Numbered from the stretch's first letter, positions 1 through 7,767 are shown. The stretch is DNA of 64,000 nucleotides from an uncultured Bacilli bacterium (GCA_910587325.1 CAJUKB010000001.1:37637-101636), one strand, 5' to 3'. Numbers and translations: made by a program. The notes: generated by a model from the letters alone, not told the origin.

Positions 1-126
1 ATTGTACTTGGTAAGACTAAACCTTCTGCACTTGTTAAACCTCTTAAATACAAATTACCATTCATTGTACTTGGTAAGACTAAACCTTCTGCACTTGGTA
101 AGCCACTTAAATCCAAGGCACCAATC
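1..126. repeat. 63-bp tandem repeat inside the partial CDS
   Basis: Positions 1-63 and 64-126 are two copies of a 63-bp unit; both begin attgtacttggtaagactaa. The units encode the 21-residue protein repeat of the overlapping gene. Copies may continue left of the window. No change of frame occurs between copies, so variation in copy number would keep the protein in frame. Confidence 0.85.
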
Positions 127-1391
127 AATATCTTAAAATGACTGGGGTTTTGTTCAAATTCTTTTTGAGATAAAGCTATCTCTTTTTCATCAACTTGATA
201 TATTTTAGCATAGTCTTTTCTTTTATTTCTTCCCAATTTTATTTCTGCTATTCTCGGGTCAATTTGATACCCAAAACCTTCTATTTTTTCCTCAACTTCA
301 TAAAGGAAAGATAAATCTACTTTTGCAAATTCTTCTTTTTTTTGATACTTTTCATATAGTATTGTTAATTTTTTGGAATGTTTAATTCTTTTATTATACT
401 TATCTCTATCAGGAAACTCTTTTAGTTTTTTTTCTAGTACGCTTTCTAAATGCGATTCCACATTTTGACCTGTTGCCACTCCTCTTATCTCGCCAATTTG
501 TGTTTGACCATTCATACGAATAGCAATTCGTGGCACTTTTGGGTTTCCTTCATTATCATAAGTATAATAAACATAAAAATCTCCTGCGGCAATTTGCTTT
601 TTGCATGTATCTTCCCCAGCCGTACACCAACCTGTTCCATAACCTTGCAAAGAATTATATAGAGGCAAATAATCTTTTCCTTGATTATATTTTATCCAAA
701 TACCATTTATACTTGTTTTATCAAAACTAACTTCTTTAATCCTTTCAAATAAGATTGTATATAGTTTAAAGAAATTTCCTTGACTAACTAAATTATCTAT
801 ATCCGTTTTTGGTAATTGATTTTCCTCTACATATTTTTTTATGTAATCTATACATTTTGCTAACACTTCTTGATTTAACTCAATGAATGGCGCTATAGTG
901 CTAGCATCTCTTTTTTTATAAATCCTATTTTGGTTATCGTATCCACCTATTCCAAGCATCCCTTGAAATGCCCAATACTTGGCCCATAAGGGATAAAATT
1001 TAGCATCTTCACTACTTAGATAATCAATCCATATACCTAAAGAATTTTTTTGATCTTCAATAATACTTTCTATATGCTCCTTTTTCATTTCTTGCGTCAT
1101 ATGAATCCCATAGGTATCAAAATATTGCTTGTCTAAAAAAGCTATATAATTTTCTTTTATTTTTTCTTCCTTAATAATATATTTCTCATAATAAAAGTAT
1201 TTTAATAAGTTGATATCTTTTTTTTGTTTACTTAAAAAAGCTTTTTCATGACTATTACTTAGTCTTTCTAAATATTTTTTGACAGCTTCTTCTTTATTAG
1301 AAAAATTTCCTACATGTTTTACTTGTTCACTTTGATTTAAAGTAGGATAAATTTTATTTAGAAAATCCTCCCCTGATTGGTACTTTTTCAT
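1..1391 (-). CDS. Partial large protein with C-terminal 21-residue repeats
   Basis: The reading frame opens with ATG at 1391 (N-terminus MKKYQSGEDFLNK) and runs off the left edge without a stop, so the C-terminus is missing. The first ~400 residues are charged and have no signal peptide or membrane segment; a central stretch carries GTGWCTAGED followed by a beta-rich YVYYTYDNEGNPKVPRI, a pattern I have seen in uncharacterised Firmicutes and mobile-element proteins. The visible end enters tandem 21-residue units of the form LxLxGLxSAEGLVLPSTMNGN, encoded by near-identical 63-bp repeats. Such solenoid-like repeats usually mediate protein binding. I do not recognise the family. The next gene to the right (hup) is on the same strand but has its own terminator, so this gene is probably separately transcribed. 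Confidence 0.7.
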   Translation of the reverse strand, partial: MKKYQSGEDFLNKIYPTLNQSEQVKHVGNFSNKEEAVKKYLERLSNSHEKAFLSKQKKDINLLKYFYYEKYIIKEEKIKENYIAFLDKQYFDTYGIHMTQEMKKEHIESIIEDQKNSLGIWIDYLSSEDAKFYPLWAKYWAFQGMLGIGGYDNQNRIYKKRDASTIAPFIELNQEVLAKCIDYIKKYVEENQLPKTDIDNLVSQGNFFKLYTILFERIKEVSFDKTSINGIWIKYNQGKDYLPLYNSLQGYGTGWCTAGEDTCKKQIAAGDFYVYYTYDNEGNPKVPRIAIRMNGQTQIGEIRGVATGQNVESHLESVLEKKLKEFPDRDKYNKRIKHSKKLTILYEKYQKKEEFAKVDLSFLYEVEEKIEGFGYQIDPRIAEIKLGRNKRKDYAKIYQVDEKEIALSQKEFEQNPSHFKILIGALDLSGLPSAEGLVLPSTMNGNLYLRGLTSAEGLVLPST

Positions 1392-1447
1392 TGAGACTCA
1401 CCTATATTAAAAATAACATTTTCTTTAAATTATTAAAAGAAAATACG

Positions 1448-1475
1448 AAAAAAGTTAACACTTTTGTGTTAACTT
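1448..1475 (-). terminator. Intrinsic terminator of hup
   Basis: A perfect 10-bp inverted repeat (aagttaacac at 1452-1461, gtgttaactt at 1466-1475) encloses a 4-nt loop. On the minus strand the stem is followed by a run of T (1448-1453), just downstream of the hup stop codon. Confidence 0.9.
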
Positions 1476-1495
1476 AATACTAATTATTTTTTTAA

Positions 1496-1768
1496 TTAGT
1501 TGATAGCATCTTTTAATTTGCTTCCTGCTTTAAATGATGCAACAGTCTTAGCAGGGATTTTAATAGCTTCTTTTGTTAATGGATTGATACCATTACGTGC
1601 TTCTCTTTTTTTAGCACTGAAAGTTCCAAATCCTACAAAAGTAACTTTTCCTTCTTTTTTTAATCCTTCTGTGATGGCATCAAATGCAGCATCTAATGCA
1701 CGACCAGCAGCAGCTTTTGAAATTTCAGCTTGTTCAGCAATTCTTTCAATTACGTCATTTTTTGACAT
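1496..1768 (-). CDS. hup: DNA-binding protein HU
   Basis: This 90-residue protein is the histone-like nucleoid protein HU, which dimerises and bends DNA non-specifically, compacting the chromosome and assisting replication and recombination. It has the full family length. The N-terminus MSKNDVIERIAEQA, the GxVTFVGFGTFSxKxREARxGxNPxT block around residues 40-63 (the start of the DNA-clamping beta arm) and the terminal FKAGSKLKDAIN are diagnostic. The start ATG has a GGAGG-type ribosome site just upstream. It is a single-gene unit with its own promoter (1817-1845) and terminator (1448-1475). An AAGGC/GCCTT hairpin sits in the 5' leader near 1799-1814; its role is unknown. Confidence 0.97.
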   Translation of the reverse strand: MSKNDVIERIAEQAEISKAAAGRALDAAFDAITEGLKKEGKVTFVGFGTFSAKKREARNGINPLTKEAIKIPAKTVASFKAGSKLKDAIN

Positions 1769-1816
1769 GTTTTCTTACCTCCAATAAATTTTTTTCTAAA
1801 GGCATCATAGCCTTAC

Positions 1817-1845
1817 ATACTAAAAATAGCAAAAATAATTGTCAA
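1817..1845 (-). promoter_or_regulatory. Sigma-A-type promoter of hup
   Basis: On the minus strand TTGACA (1840-1845) and TAGTAT (1817-1822) are separated by exactly 17 bp, about 45 bp upstream of the hup start codon. Confidence 0.75.
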
Positions 1846-1931
1846 AAGCAAGAAGAATTGCTTAATTTACAAATTTTTCCGTTTTTATATGACACTTATT
1901 GCACTCTTATTTGACCTTTTCTTGGCGCTTT

Positions 1932-2663
1932 TTATAAAGTATGCACTTTTTCCCCATCATTTATAAAACCAAAAGTAAGTGTTGCTTTGGTATTTTTATA
2001 AGAAACCTCTACCTTGATTACATAAACGTTTGCTTCTAAAACATAATACGTTACATCCTCTATAAATTTCCCGTCATATACAATAGTGTATTCTTCAAAA
2101 GGCCTAGAATACCAAGAGTTTTCTGCAATTAAATAAGAACGGGTTAGATAATCACTATTTATTCCATATTGATATTTTGAATCATAGTCATATTTTAAAA
2201 TTTGCATTCTCGTATAAGAAGTATCCTGATTTTCATATTTATTTTCAATTTCCTTTACACAAGAAGTTTTGATTCTTTTATTGTTATTCGGTATAAAACA
2301 CGTATAGGATTTCAAACTTAAAATATAAGGTTCTTCTTGAATAGTACTCGTATTTTGAAGAGCAAAATTTCCGCTATTTCCATTTGGAATTACGATAAAA
2401 TTTGGAATAAGGGTTGTAGCATGAATTTCTTCACTTACACCTAATTTATGATTATTAATACGAACATCATAATAACGTAAATCTTTTTTTGAAATATAGA
2501 TAAACGTGAATGGATTGTTAAATATAATAAAAATAACTAACAAAGCTATAAGAAAAATAAGTGTTATTTTGATAATTCTTTTTCTTTTTATATGCTTCAT
2601 TGACTGAAACGAAGTATTCAGATATTCTTTTAAAGCTTGTTTTTGCTCTTCTTCACTCCCCAT
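1932..2663 (-). CDS. Membrane-anchored protein of unknown function
   Basis: I do not recognise this protein of about 243 residues. I chose the ATG at 2663 (MGSEEEQKQALKEYLN) because AGAGGTG lies seven bases before it; an upstream in-frame ATG at 2690 has no ribosome site. A short cytoplasmic, basic N-terminus (KHIKRKRIIK) precedes one membrane helix (about residues 31-50, rich in I, L and F), followed by a beta-rich extracytoplasmic domain with two Cys residues. The topology (helix near the N-terminus, soluble outer domain) resembles anti-sigma and other regulatory partners of the ECF operon directly upstream on the same strand, so it may be a third gene of that group. This is inference from context only. 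Confidence 0.75.
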   Translation of the reverse strand: MGSEEEQKQALKEYLNTSFQSMKHIKRKRIIKITLIFLIALLVIFIIFNNPFTFIYISKKDLRYYDVRINNHKLGVSEEIHATTLIPNFIVIPNGNSGNFALQNTSTIQEEPYILSLKSYTCFIPNNNKRIKTSCVKEIENKYENQDTSYTRMQILKYDYDSKYQYGINSDYLTRSYLIAENSWYSRPFEEYTIVYDGKFIEDVTYYVLEANVYVIKVEVSYKNTKATLTFGFINDGEKVHTL

Positions 2664-2780
2664 GTTTACACCTCTACTTTGTCTAATCATAACATAATCT
2701 CCATCAAAAAAGAAATTCTTTTTGGTAATGATACATTTTCCTATAAAAGAATTTCTAAGTATAAAATAGGTTTTTATTTT

Positions 2781-3566
2781 TTATAAATATAAAGATTCTA
2801 AAATTTGAATCGTTTCTTCATCTGCTTCTTGTTTCGTTTTATTTATACTAAATCTTAAATATAAATTATAATGAACTCCATAATAGTCAAGAAGAATATA
2901 TCTAGTTTGAATAGTCTCTAAATTACTTGAAATATAAGCCTTCGTTTTTAAAGCCTCTATATAATACTCTGTATCTTCATGTGTTCCTTGTACTGAAAAT
3001 TGATTTGTCTTTCTTTTGTCTGCATATTTTGTAATAAAAGATATAGTAAGACTAAAATTATCATCCTCTAATTTTCTGTATTCTAATAAATTATAGTTGT
3101 CTATAGAAAAAGATACCTCCGAAATATTATTTCTTTTTTTTCTCACATATAAAGGATACAAATTTTCTAATCCAAAATAATCACTTTTTAAAAAAGGAAT
3201 ACCAAATATTGTTTCCAATTCGTCATAAGTGTAAAAGGGATTATTTCTATAATCGTATTGCATTTCTGAAATATTGGCATTGTAATTCACCTCTGCTACT
3301 GCACTTGAATTAAACTCTGTTTTTTTCTTCTCTTTATTTTGGACTTTTGTCATGGAATTAAACATAATTTTAATTTCTTCAGCATAAACGGTTCCCAATG
3401 TTCCAATAAGGATAACGAAAGCGCTAATGGTTGTAATGAATACTGGCTTAAAATATTGTCTTTTCTTTTGTTTTTGTTTATTTAAAACACTATTATAAAT
3501 TTCTTCTTTTCTCTCTTCAGGTAATTTTATTTTATTCATTGCCTTTTTATATGTCTCTTTTTTCAT
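2781..3566 (-). CDS. Putative anti-sigma factor, single membrane helix
   Basis: This 261-residue protein starts inside the end of the ECF sigma gene (ATGA overlap at 3563-3566), the usual arrangement for a sigma factor and its membrane-bound inhibitor. The N-terminal ~40 residues are basic and helical (LPEERKEEIYNSVLNK), of the kind seen in DUF4179/DUF4367-type anti-sigma factors, followed by one membrane helix around residues 43-63 and an outer domain of about 190 residues. By analogy the cytoplasmic part holds the sigma factor and the outer part senses an envelope signal, but neither ligand nor protease site can be read from the sequence. Assignment rests on position, topology and N-terminal similarity. 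Confidence 0.75.
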   Translation of the reverse strand: MKKETYKKAMNKIKLPEERKEEIYNSVLNKQKQKKRQYFKPVFITTISAFVILIGTLGTVYAEEIKIMFNSMTKVQNKEKKKTEFNSSAVAEVNYNANISEMQYDYRNNPFYTYDELETIFGIPFLKSDYFGLENLYPLYVRKKRNNISEVSFSIDNYNLLEYRKLEDDNFSLTISFITKYADKRKTNQFSVQGTHEDTEYYIEALKTKAYISSNLETIQTRYILLDYYGVHYNLYLRFSINKTKQEADEETIQILESLYL

Positions 3567-4033
3567 ATAATACCACTCTCCATTTCCATTTTTAACTTTT
3601 CTTTTCCTCTTTTTAGCCTTTGTTTTATATTGGACTCCGTTGTCTTTAAAATATCCGCTATTTCTTTTATTTTGTAGCCTTCAAAATAATATAGGTAAAT
3701 TGTAATTCGATATTTTTTAGGAATTTTTTTTAAATCATAGAATAACGTATTCTCTTCTTCTTTTATTCCAAAGAGTTCAAAATCTTCTTGAAAAGCATTT
3801 TTCCTTTTCCATGCCGATAATAAATAATTTTTAGAATCGTTAATCGTTACACGAAATAACCATTTTTTTACGACTTTATTTGTCTCGTTAAATTGATTTA
3901 TATTTTTATACAATTTTGTAAAAGTTTGTTGCAAAATGTCTTCGGCATCACTTCTATTTAGAGTATAGCTATATGCAAGCCGAAAAACATCGTTGTAATA
4001 GTTAGAATAAATCTCTGTAAATAATGTTTCCAT
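3563..4033 (-). CDS. RNA polymerase ECF-type sigma factor
   Basis: The 156-residue product has the size and two-domain layout of a group 4 (ECF) sigma factor. Region 2 is visible near residues 8-70 (YYNDVFRLAYSYTLNRSDAEDILQQ is the typical core-binding and -10 recognition helix; ILQQTFTKLYKN matches the DxxQxxF pattern), and region 4 near residues 100-150 (KKYRITIYLYYFEGYKIKEIADIL, then TESNIKQRLKRGKEKL, a helix-turn-helix for the -35 element). It is translationally coupled to the putative anti-sigma gene downstream. A perfect palindrome lies in its leader (4057-4075). Its regulon is unknown; the secreted paralogues upstream are candidates. Confidence 0.93.
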   Translation of the reverse strand: METLFTEIYSNYYNDVFRLAYSYTLNRSDAEDILQQTFTKLYKNINQFNETNKVVKKWLFRVTINDSKNYLLSAWKRKNAFQEDFELFGIKEEENTLFYDLKKIPKKYRITIYLYYFEGYKIKEIADILKTTESNIKQRLKRGKEKLKMEMESGII

Positions 4034-4056
4034 AAATGCACACCTTCTTTTGAAAG

Positions 4057-4075
4057 AATAAAGAATTTCTTTATT
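4057..4075. promoter_or_regulatory. Perfect palindrome in the sigma-factor leader
   Basis: AATAAAGAA at 4057-4065 and TTCTTTATT at 4067-4075 form a 9-1-9 palindrome 24-42 bp upstream of the sigma start codon. It could be an operator or an RNA hairpin; AT-rich palindromes also arise by chance in DNA of this composition. Confidence 0.35.
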
Positions 4076-4160
4076 TTAGCATTTTTTCTTTAAACCTTTC
4101 ACTATACTAACAATCTAAAATTTAAAAAAGTTACATTTATTTAAAAAAATGCAACTTTTT

Positions 4161-4538
4161 TTAGCTTAAATTAGATTCAATTGTTTTTTTTATTTCTTCC
4201 ACACTTCCATTTAATACAAAATGATGTGACATTTCATATTCAAATTTCGTTTTACTCATGTTAGAAATAGTAATTTCTTTATAAAATTGAAGCAAATAAT
4301 AATATTCTCGTTCTGTCATTTCAATCCCATTTTTATTTGTATAATATATTTTTTGATTATCATATCTATCAAAATAGTGTTTAGCTTCTTCCGGTGGTTC
4401 AATATTTATTATATTGGATTCTATTTGTTGTATTTCTTTCGCCTCTACATTTTGTAACTGACTTTCAGGAAAGAAATATATTCCTAATAATAAAATAACA
4501 CTAATATTACAACAAGTTCTTTTAAATAATTTTGACAT
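4161..4538 (-). CDS. Small secreted protein, member of a local paralogue family
   Basis: About 125 residues from ATG 4538, which lies one base after the stop of the preceding gene and has GGAGAA nine bases upstream. The N-terminus (MSKLFKRTCC, then a hydrophobic run ending FFPES) is a signal peptide or membrane anchor. Residues from about 70 on contain YYTNKNGIEMTEREYYYLLQ followed by FYKEITISNMSK, which closely repeats the N-terminal motif of the next gene upstream (YYVNKNGIEMTQEQYGYLCQ). It lacks the C-terminal domain that the two larger relatives share. Function unknown; likely co-transcribed with both. Confidence 0.75.
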   Translation of the reverse strand: MSKLFKRTCCNISVILLLGIYFFPESQLQNVEAKEIQQIESNIINIEPPEEAKHYFDRYDNQKIYYTNKNGIEMTEREYYYLLQFYKEITISNMSKTKFEYEMSHHFVLNGSVEEIKKTIESNLS

Positions 4539-4540
4539 TT

Positions 4541-5431
4541 CTATAATTCTCCTGCCCATATAATAGTTAAATTTATACCCTTCATTGCATCAAAATAACT
4601 ACTTCCTGCATTATATTTTAAAACACCACCTAAACCACTTGAAGAGAAACTATAGTTTTGAGATTGTGCTAAAGTTATACTTCTATTTGCGTGTTGATAT
4701 GTTCCGTAAAAGCTCACCGTCTTTTTGCTTAAATCATATCTTACTCCATCTATTATTAACTTTTGTGATAACTTTGAAGTTACGTCATCAGGTATGTTCA
4801 TAGAAACGCCTACACCTTCTAAATACTTACGAATTGTATTTTTTCCATTTTTTATATCATAAGATATCGTCTTGCTTGTATTGCCAACATTATAGTATTG
4901 ATATGCTTCTCCTGCATCGAGCCTAAAGTTCTCGAATCTCATAGCAATTACATCATATGATTTTACTGTAGGTATTTTTTTCCACTCATTTACCAATGTC
5001 ATTCTAACATTGTTCTTGGAAGAATATTCTTGCATATAAAGCTTTTTATAAGTTGTTTCATGACATGCTTTTGCAGTATTACAATCATAATATAAACTTA
5101 TTTCTTCATTAACTGAATTATATTCTTCTTCTGTAATTATGTTTTCCTTCACTTCTATAGGGGTTCCATTAAGATACGAAATTTCTGTTTCAATGTACTT
5201 TACTTCTTCATTTTTCAAAGTATAATTATAAGCCATTTCTTTATTAAATTTTTCTAAATCCATTATAGAAATAGTATTTTTGTCATAAAACTGGCACAAA
5301 TAACCATATTGTTCTTGTGTCATTTCAATACCATTTTTGTTCACATAATAAATATTTTTAGCATTAACATTTAAGAACGCTAACCCACATATTGTTATAG
5401 TTACTAATAACATAAATCGAATTTTTTTCAC
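4541..5431 (-). CDS. Secreted protein combining motifs of both neighbours
   Basis: This 296-residue protein begins with a signal peptide (MKKIRFMLLVTITICGLAFL, cleavage probably near NVNAK). Residues ~28-65 hold the KNGIEMTQEQYGYLCQFYDKxTISIM motif shared with the gene downstream. The C-terminal half shares a domain with the gene upstream: SYDVIAMRFENF, then GVGVSMNIPD, YGTYQHANRSITLAQSQNYS and a final FDAMKGINLTI. It is therefore the composite member of a three-gene family. No catalytic motif is visible; the repeated small, polar and aromatic residues suggest an extracellular beta-rich fold. It may be a secreted effector, bacteriocin-like or adhesion protein, but that is a guess. Confidence 0.8.
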   Translation of the reverse strand: MKKIRFMLLVTITICGLAFLNVNAKNIYYVNKNGIEMTQEQYGYLCQFYDKNTISIMDLEKFNKEMAYNYTLKNEEVKYIETEISYLNGTPIEVKENIITEEEYNSVNEEISLYYDCNTAKACHETTYKKLYMQEYSSKNNVRMTLVNEWKKIPTVKSYDVIAMRFENFRLDAGEAYQYYNVGNTSKTISYDIKNGKNTIRKYLEGVGVSMNIPDDVTSKLSQKLIIDGVRYDLSKKTVSFYGTYQHANRSITLAQSQNYSFSSSGLGGVLKYNAGSSYFDAMKGINLTIIWAGEL

Positions 5432-5464
5432 TTTCTTTTTCCTTCTTTCTAATTTTTAATTTCT

Positions 5465-6124
5465 TCAAACACTTATACTAACACCATTCATTCCATCGTA
5501 ATACTTTTTGACACCGCTATCAAATTGAACCACAGAGCCATAACCATTTGAAGATATCGTGTATTTTTGGGATTGTACTAATGTTACATTTGCTTGGGCA
5601 TGTTGATAACTTCCATAAATGGTAGCATTTGCATTTGTTTTTGTATAAGTTGCTTTTAATTCTAAGGTATAACTTGTTGCCTTATCTACTAAATTCATAG
5701 AAATACCAACACCATTACTAAATACTTTTGTATTATTGGTTTGCGAAGTGTAATTTATTTTGTCCTTGTTATAAAATTGAGCACCTAAAATTTCTGATGT
5801 ATTAAAATTAACATTTTCTCCACGTATAGCAATCACATCATAAGAACGATACTTTGGCATGTTCTTCCACTCTAAAGTCAATGTAACGTTATTGTTGCTT
5901 GTTGTAATAGCTAGTTTTTTATACTCTGTTATGACACTAGTACCTAAAGTCATAATTTTACTTTCATGTTCATAATCATAAGCACTAATTTCATTTGTTA
6001 CGCTTTCTTTATTGGTTAAGTTGTAAATCGTTTTATAATATTTTATATTTGAATTTTCGCTAGCATAACAATTGGTATAACAAAATAACAGCATACAACT
6101 AAATAAAAGTATTAGATTTCTCAA
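5465..6124 (-). CDS. Secreted protein, paralogue of the downstream gene
   Basis: About 219 residues. I chose a TTG start at 6124 because AAAGGAGG stands eight bases upstream; the longer frame from 6142 would include the ribosome site itself. The N-terminus (MRNLILLFSCMLLFCY) is a signal peptide. The mature part has SYDVIAIRGENVNF, NGVGISMNLVD, YGSYQHAQANVTLVQSQKY and YDGMNGVSISV, matching the C-terminal half of the next gene in order and spacing. It lacks the KNGIEMT motif. First gene of the three-gene secreted cluster; upstream and divergent in function is a membrane-bound XRE regulator that could control it. Confidence 0.8.
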   Translation of the reverse strand: MRNLILLFSCMLLFCYTNCYASENSNIKYYKTIYNLTNKESVTNEISAYDYEHESKIMTLGTSVITEYKKLAITTSNNNVTLTLEWKNMPKYRSYDVIAIRGENVNFNTSEILGAQFYNKDKINYTSQTNNTKVFSNGVGISMNLVDKATSYTLELKATYTKTNANATIYGSYQHAQANVTLVQSQKYTISSNGYGSVVQFDSGVKKYYDGMNGVSISV

Positions 6125-6230
6125 AGCATTCCCTCCTTTCAATTTAAGGATACTTTAAACACTTGAAATTTTAAAGCAATGATTTCTTGCATTCCTTAAA
6201 AAAATGACAAAATAATTTTACATTTTCTAA

Positions 6231-7307
6231 TTATTTGCCATTTATTCTTTCGTATTCATTCAAAATTAATTCTAAATATTTTTTATAATATTCACATTCA
6301 TTGGATGTACAATTGTAATTTTTTTCATTTAAATAATATGTATTTGAAATTATATTAGTCCCAAATCTATCTACTTCTATCCAATTTTTATCTATATGAT
6401 AATCCACCAAAATAGTAGTATCTTCTTCTTTTTTTGAAAACATTAAAGTGTTAATTTCTTCTTTATATTGAAAATCATTTTTTTCATACACTTCCTTTTT
6501 TTCATTGTATTTATATCCTGCTTTTAAAAGTAACTCTGAAGAAATAATATTCTCTTTTACTTCTATTGTTTGCCTTTCGTTTCCAATGGGAGAATGTTTA
6601 AAATTCAACAATTTACTTTTAAAAAGTAGTTCAAAATTTAATTTATAAGTTAACGTTTTTCTTTCTTTTCCTTGATAAAAAGAAATATCTAGAAAAATAT
6701 CGTCGAAATTGTTATTTTTAAAATATTCGTTATATCCATAGTCTTCTTGAATCATTAAATTTTCTTCATAATCACATTCTAAAATTAATCTATTTTCTTT
6801 TAAATAATATAACTTTATATGATAGTTATCTATTTTTTTATTTTCTTCTAAATTGGATAGTAATGTACCAAATTGAAAATATTTTTGTACTTTAGAATCA
6901 ATAAAAAGACTATTATTTAATTGAAAATCTTCAGTGTCTAAAGAAACTTTGTATACAAATATTTTATTCGAGTTAAAAATAGCAAGTAATAGAAAAAAAA
7001 GAAAGCTTAAAATAATAACAATAAACATAGTAAAGAGACCCACTTTTTTGAACGTTTTTCTTTTCTCATTGGTAATAATATTTTGAATATTTAAATTTTC
7101 TACATTGCCTACAAAGAGTTGTTCTAACTCTATTCCAAGATACTTACATAAGTCTAAAGTTAAATTAATATCAGGCAAGTATTTATCATTTTCCCAATTG
7201 CTTAATGTTTGTCTTGAAATATGCAAATGTTTAGCCAACTCTTCTTGATTTATTTTTTTCTTTTTTCTAGCCTCTTTTATTGTTTTTCCAATCGTTTTTT
7301 CTTTCAT
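6231..7307 (-). CDS. XRE-family regulator with membrane helix and outer domain
   Basis: The first ~65 residues of this 358-residue protein are a helix-turn-helix of the Cro/C1 family (IGKTIKEARKKKKINQEELA, then ISRQTLSNWENDKYLPDINL). One membrane helix follows at about residues 90-115 (FTMFIVIILSFLFFLLLAIF), then a ~240-residue outer domain with no motif I can name. This one-component transmembrane design lets an extracytoplasmic signal act directly on DNA binding. It sits just upstream of the secreted paralogue cluster on the same strand, so it may regulate those genes. Target sites are not recognisable. Confidence 0.88.
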   Translation of the reverse strand: MKEKTIGKTIKEARKKKKINQEELAKHLHISRQTLSNWENDKYLPDINLTLDLCKYLGIELEQLFVGNVENLNIQNIITNEKRKTFKKVGLFTMFIVIILSFLFFLLLAIFNSNKIFVYKVSLDTEDFQLNNSLFIDSKVQKYFQFGTLLSNLEENKKIDNYHIKLYYLKENRLILECDYEENLMIQEDYGYNEYFKNNNFDDIFLDISFYQGKERKTLTYKLNFELLFKSKLLNFKHSPIGNERQTIEVKENIISSELLLKAGYKYNEKKEVYEKNDFQYKEEINTLMFSKKEEDTTILVDYHIDKNWIEVDRFGTNIISNTYYLNEKNYNCTSNECEYYKKYLELILNEYERINGK

Positions 7308-7409
7308 AGCAAATCTCTTTTCGTTAACCTTTATTCTAACGTATAAATTAAAAAAAGCAAGTTATTTCTAACTCGCTATAAAAAGTTTTGTAATGTTTTG
7401 TCGAAACGA

Positions 7410-7437
7410 TTGTAATCAGATTTTTCTTCTATATAAT
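7410..7437 (+). promoter_or_regulatory. Sigma-A-type promoter of the small-peptide transcript
   Basis: TTGTAA (7410-7415) and a perfect TATAAT (7432-7437) are separated by 16 bp. Transcription would start near 7444, giving a leader of about 100 nt before the ATG at 7546. Confidence 0.65.
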
Positions 7438-7545
7438 ACAAATCCGTGTTGCCAAAGAGTGGCGCCTTACTACTTTAAATTCTACAAGTACAAACATCAT
7501 GATTTTTTAATCAGGGGGTTTTGGAAAGTAGGAGGTGAAGAAGTT

Positions 7546-7632
7546 ATGAACAAAGAGCATATGCAGAGAATTGTATATATTCTTTTAGTAATTATAGTTA
7601 TGTTAGTTGTTGCATTGCTTCGACTAATATAA
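7546..7632 (+). CDS. 28-residue hydrophobic peptide, candidate type I toxin
   Basis: The peptide MNKEHMQRIVYILLVIIVML continues to a short VALLRLI end: a polar start, one hydrophobic helix of ~18 residues and a final Arg. AGGAGGTGA stands eight bases before the ATG, a near-perfect ribosome site. A longer upstream frame exists from 7393 but has no initiation signal. The gene has its own promoter (7410-7437), and an antisense RNA with promoter and terminator covers its 3' untranslated region. This layout matches type I toxin-antitoxin loci such as txpA/ratA and bsrG/SR4 of Bacillus, whose toxins are short membrane peptides. I know of no close sequence relative, so the toxin function is inferred from architecture. 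Confidence 0.7.
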   Translation: MNKEHMQRIVYILLVIIVMLVVALLRLI

Positions 7633-7727
7633 AAAACAGACGCTAACCAAACCCGCATAATTTTACACGATGAATGGTATAGCGTCTACAAAACCATGTA
7701 AGGCGTTATCTACTTGGTAACACTTAC
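7630..7727 (-). ncRNA. Candidate antisense RNA (antitoxin)
   Basis: A ~95-100-nt RNA is predicted on the minus strand between a good promoter (7734-7762) and an intrinsic terminator (7632-7687). It is fully complementary to the 3' untranslated region of the small hydrophobic peptide mRNA and ends at that gene's stop codon. Its 5' end copies the sequence of the mRNA leader arm (inverted repeat), so it could also compete with the mRNA panhandle. No coding frame or ribosome site is visible in it. Confidence 0.65.
7632..7687 (-). terminator. Intrinsic terminator of the antisense RNA
   Basis: AGACGCTA (7638-7645) pairs with TAGCGTCT (7680-7687), extended by ACC/GGT with one bulge. On the minus strand the stem is followed by GTTTTTTATATT. 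On the plus strand no T run follows, so it acts in one direction. Confidence 0.75.
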
Positions 7728-7733
7728 ACTTAT

Positions 7734-7762
7734 ATTGTACACAATCTTGTGATGAAATACAA
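7734..7762 (-). promoter_or_regulatory. Promoter of the antisense RNA
   Basis: On the minus strand TTGTAT (7757-7762) and TACAAT (7734-7739) are separated by exactly 17 bp; start of transcription expected near 7727. Confidence 0.65.
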
Positions 7763-7767
7763 CTCTT

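Larger units (their letters stand above)
7446..7723. repeat. Inverted repeat bracketing the small-peptide gene
   Basis: The arm at 7446-7470 (gtgttgccaa to cgccttac) is nearly complementary to the arm at 7698-7723 (gtaaggcg to ttggtaacac). In RNA about 22 of 25 positions pair, counting three G-U pairs. The arms lie at the very 5' end and in the 3' region of the predicted transcript, so the mRNA could close as a panhandle. Confidence 0.75.

Noticed and set aside
1..126. Direct repeats that could be read as a CRISPR array
   Set aside because: Units are 63 bp, adjacent without spacers and in frame with a coding region.
7393..7545. N-terminal extension of the small hydrophobic peptide
   Set aside because: No ribosome site; overlaps the predicted promoter; the internal ATG 7546 has a near-perfect site.
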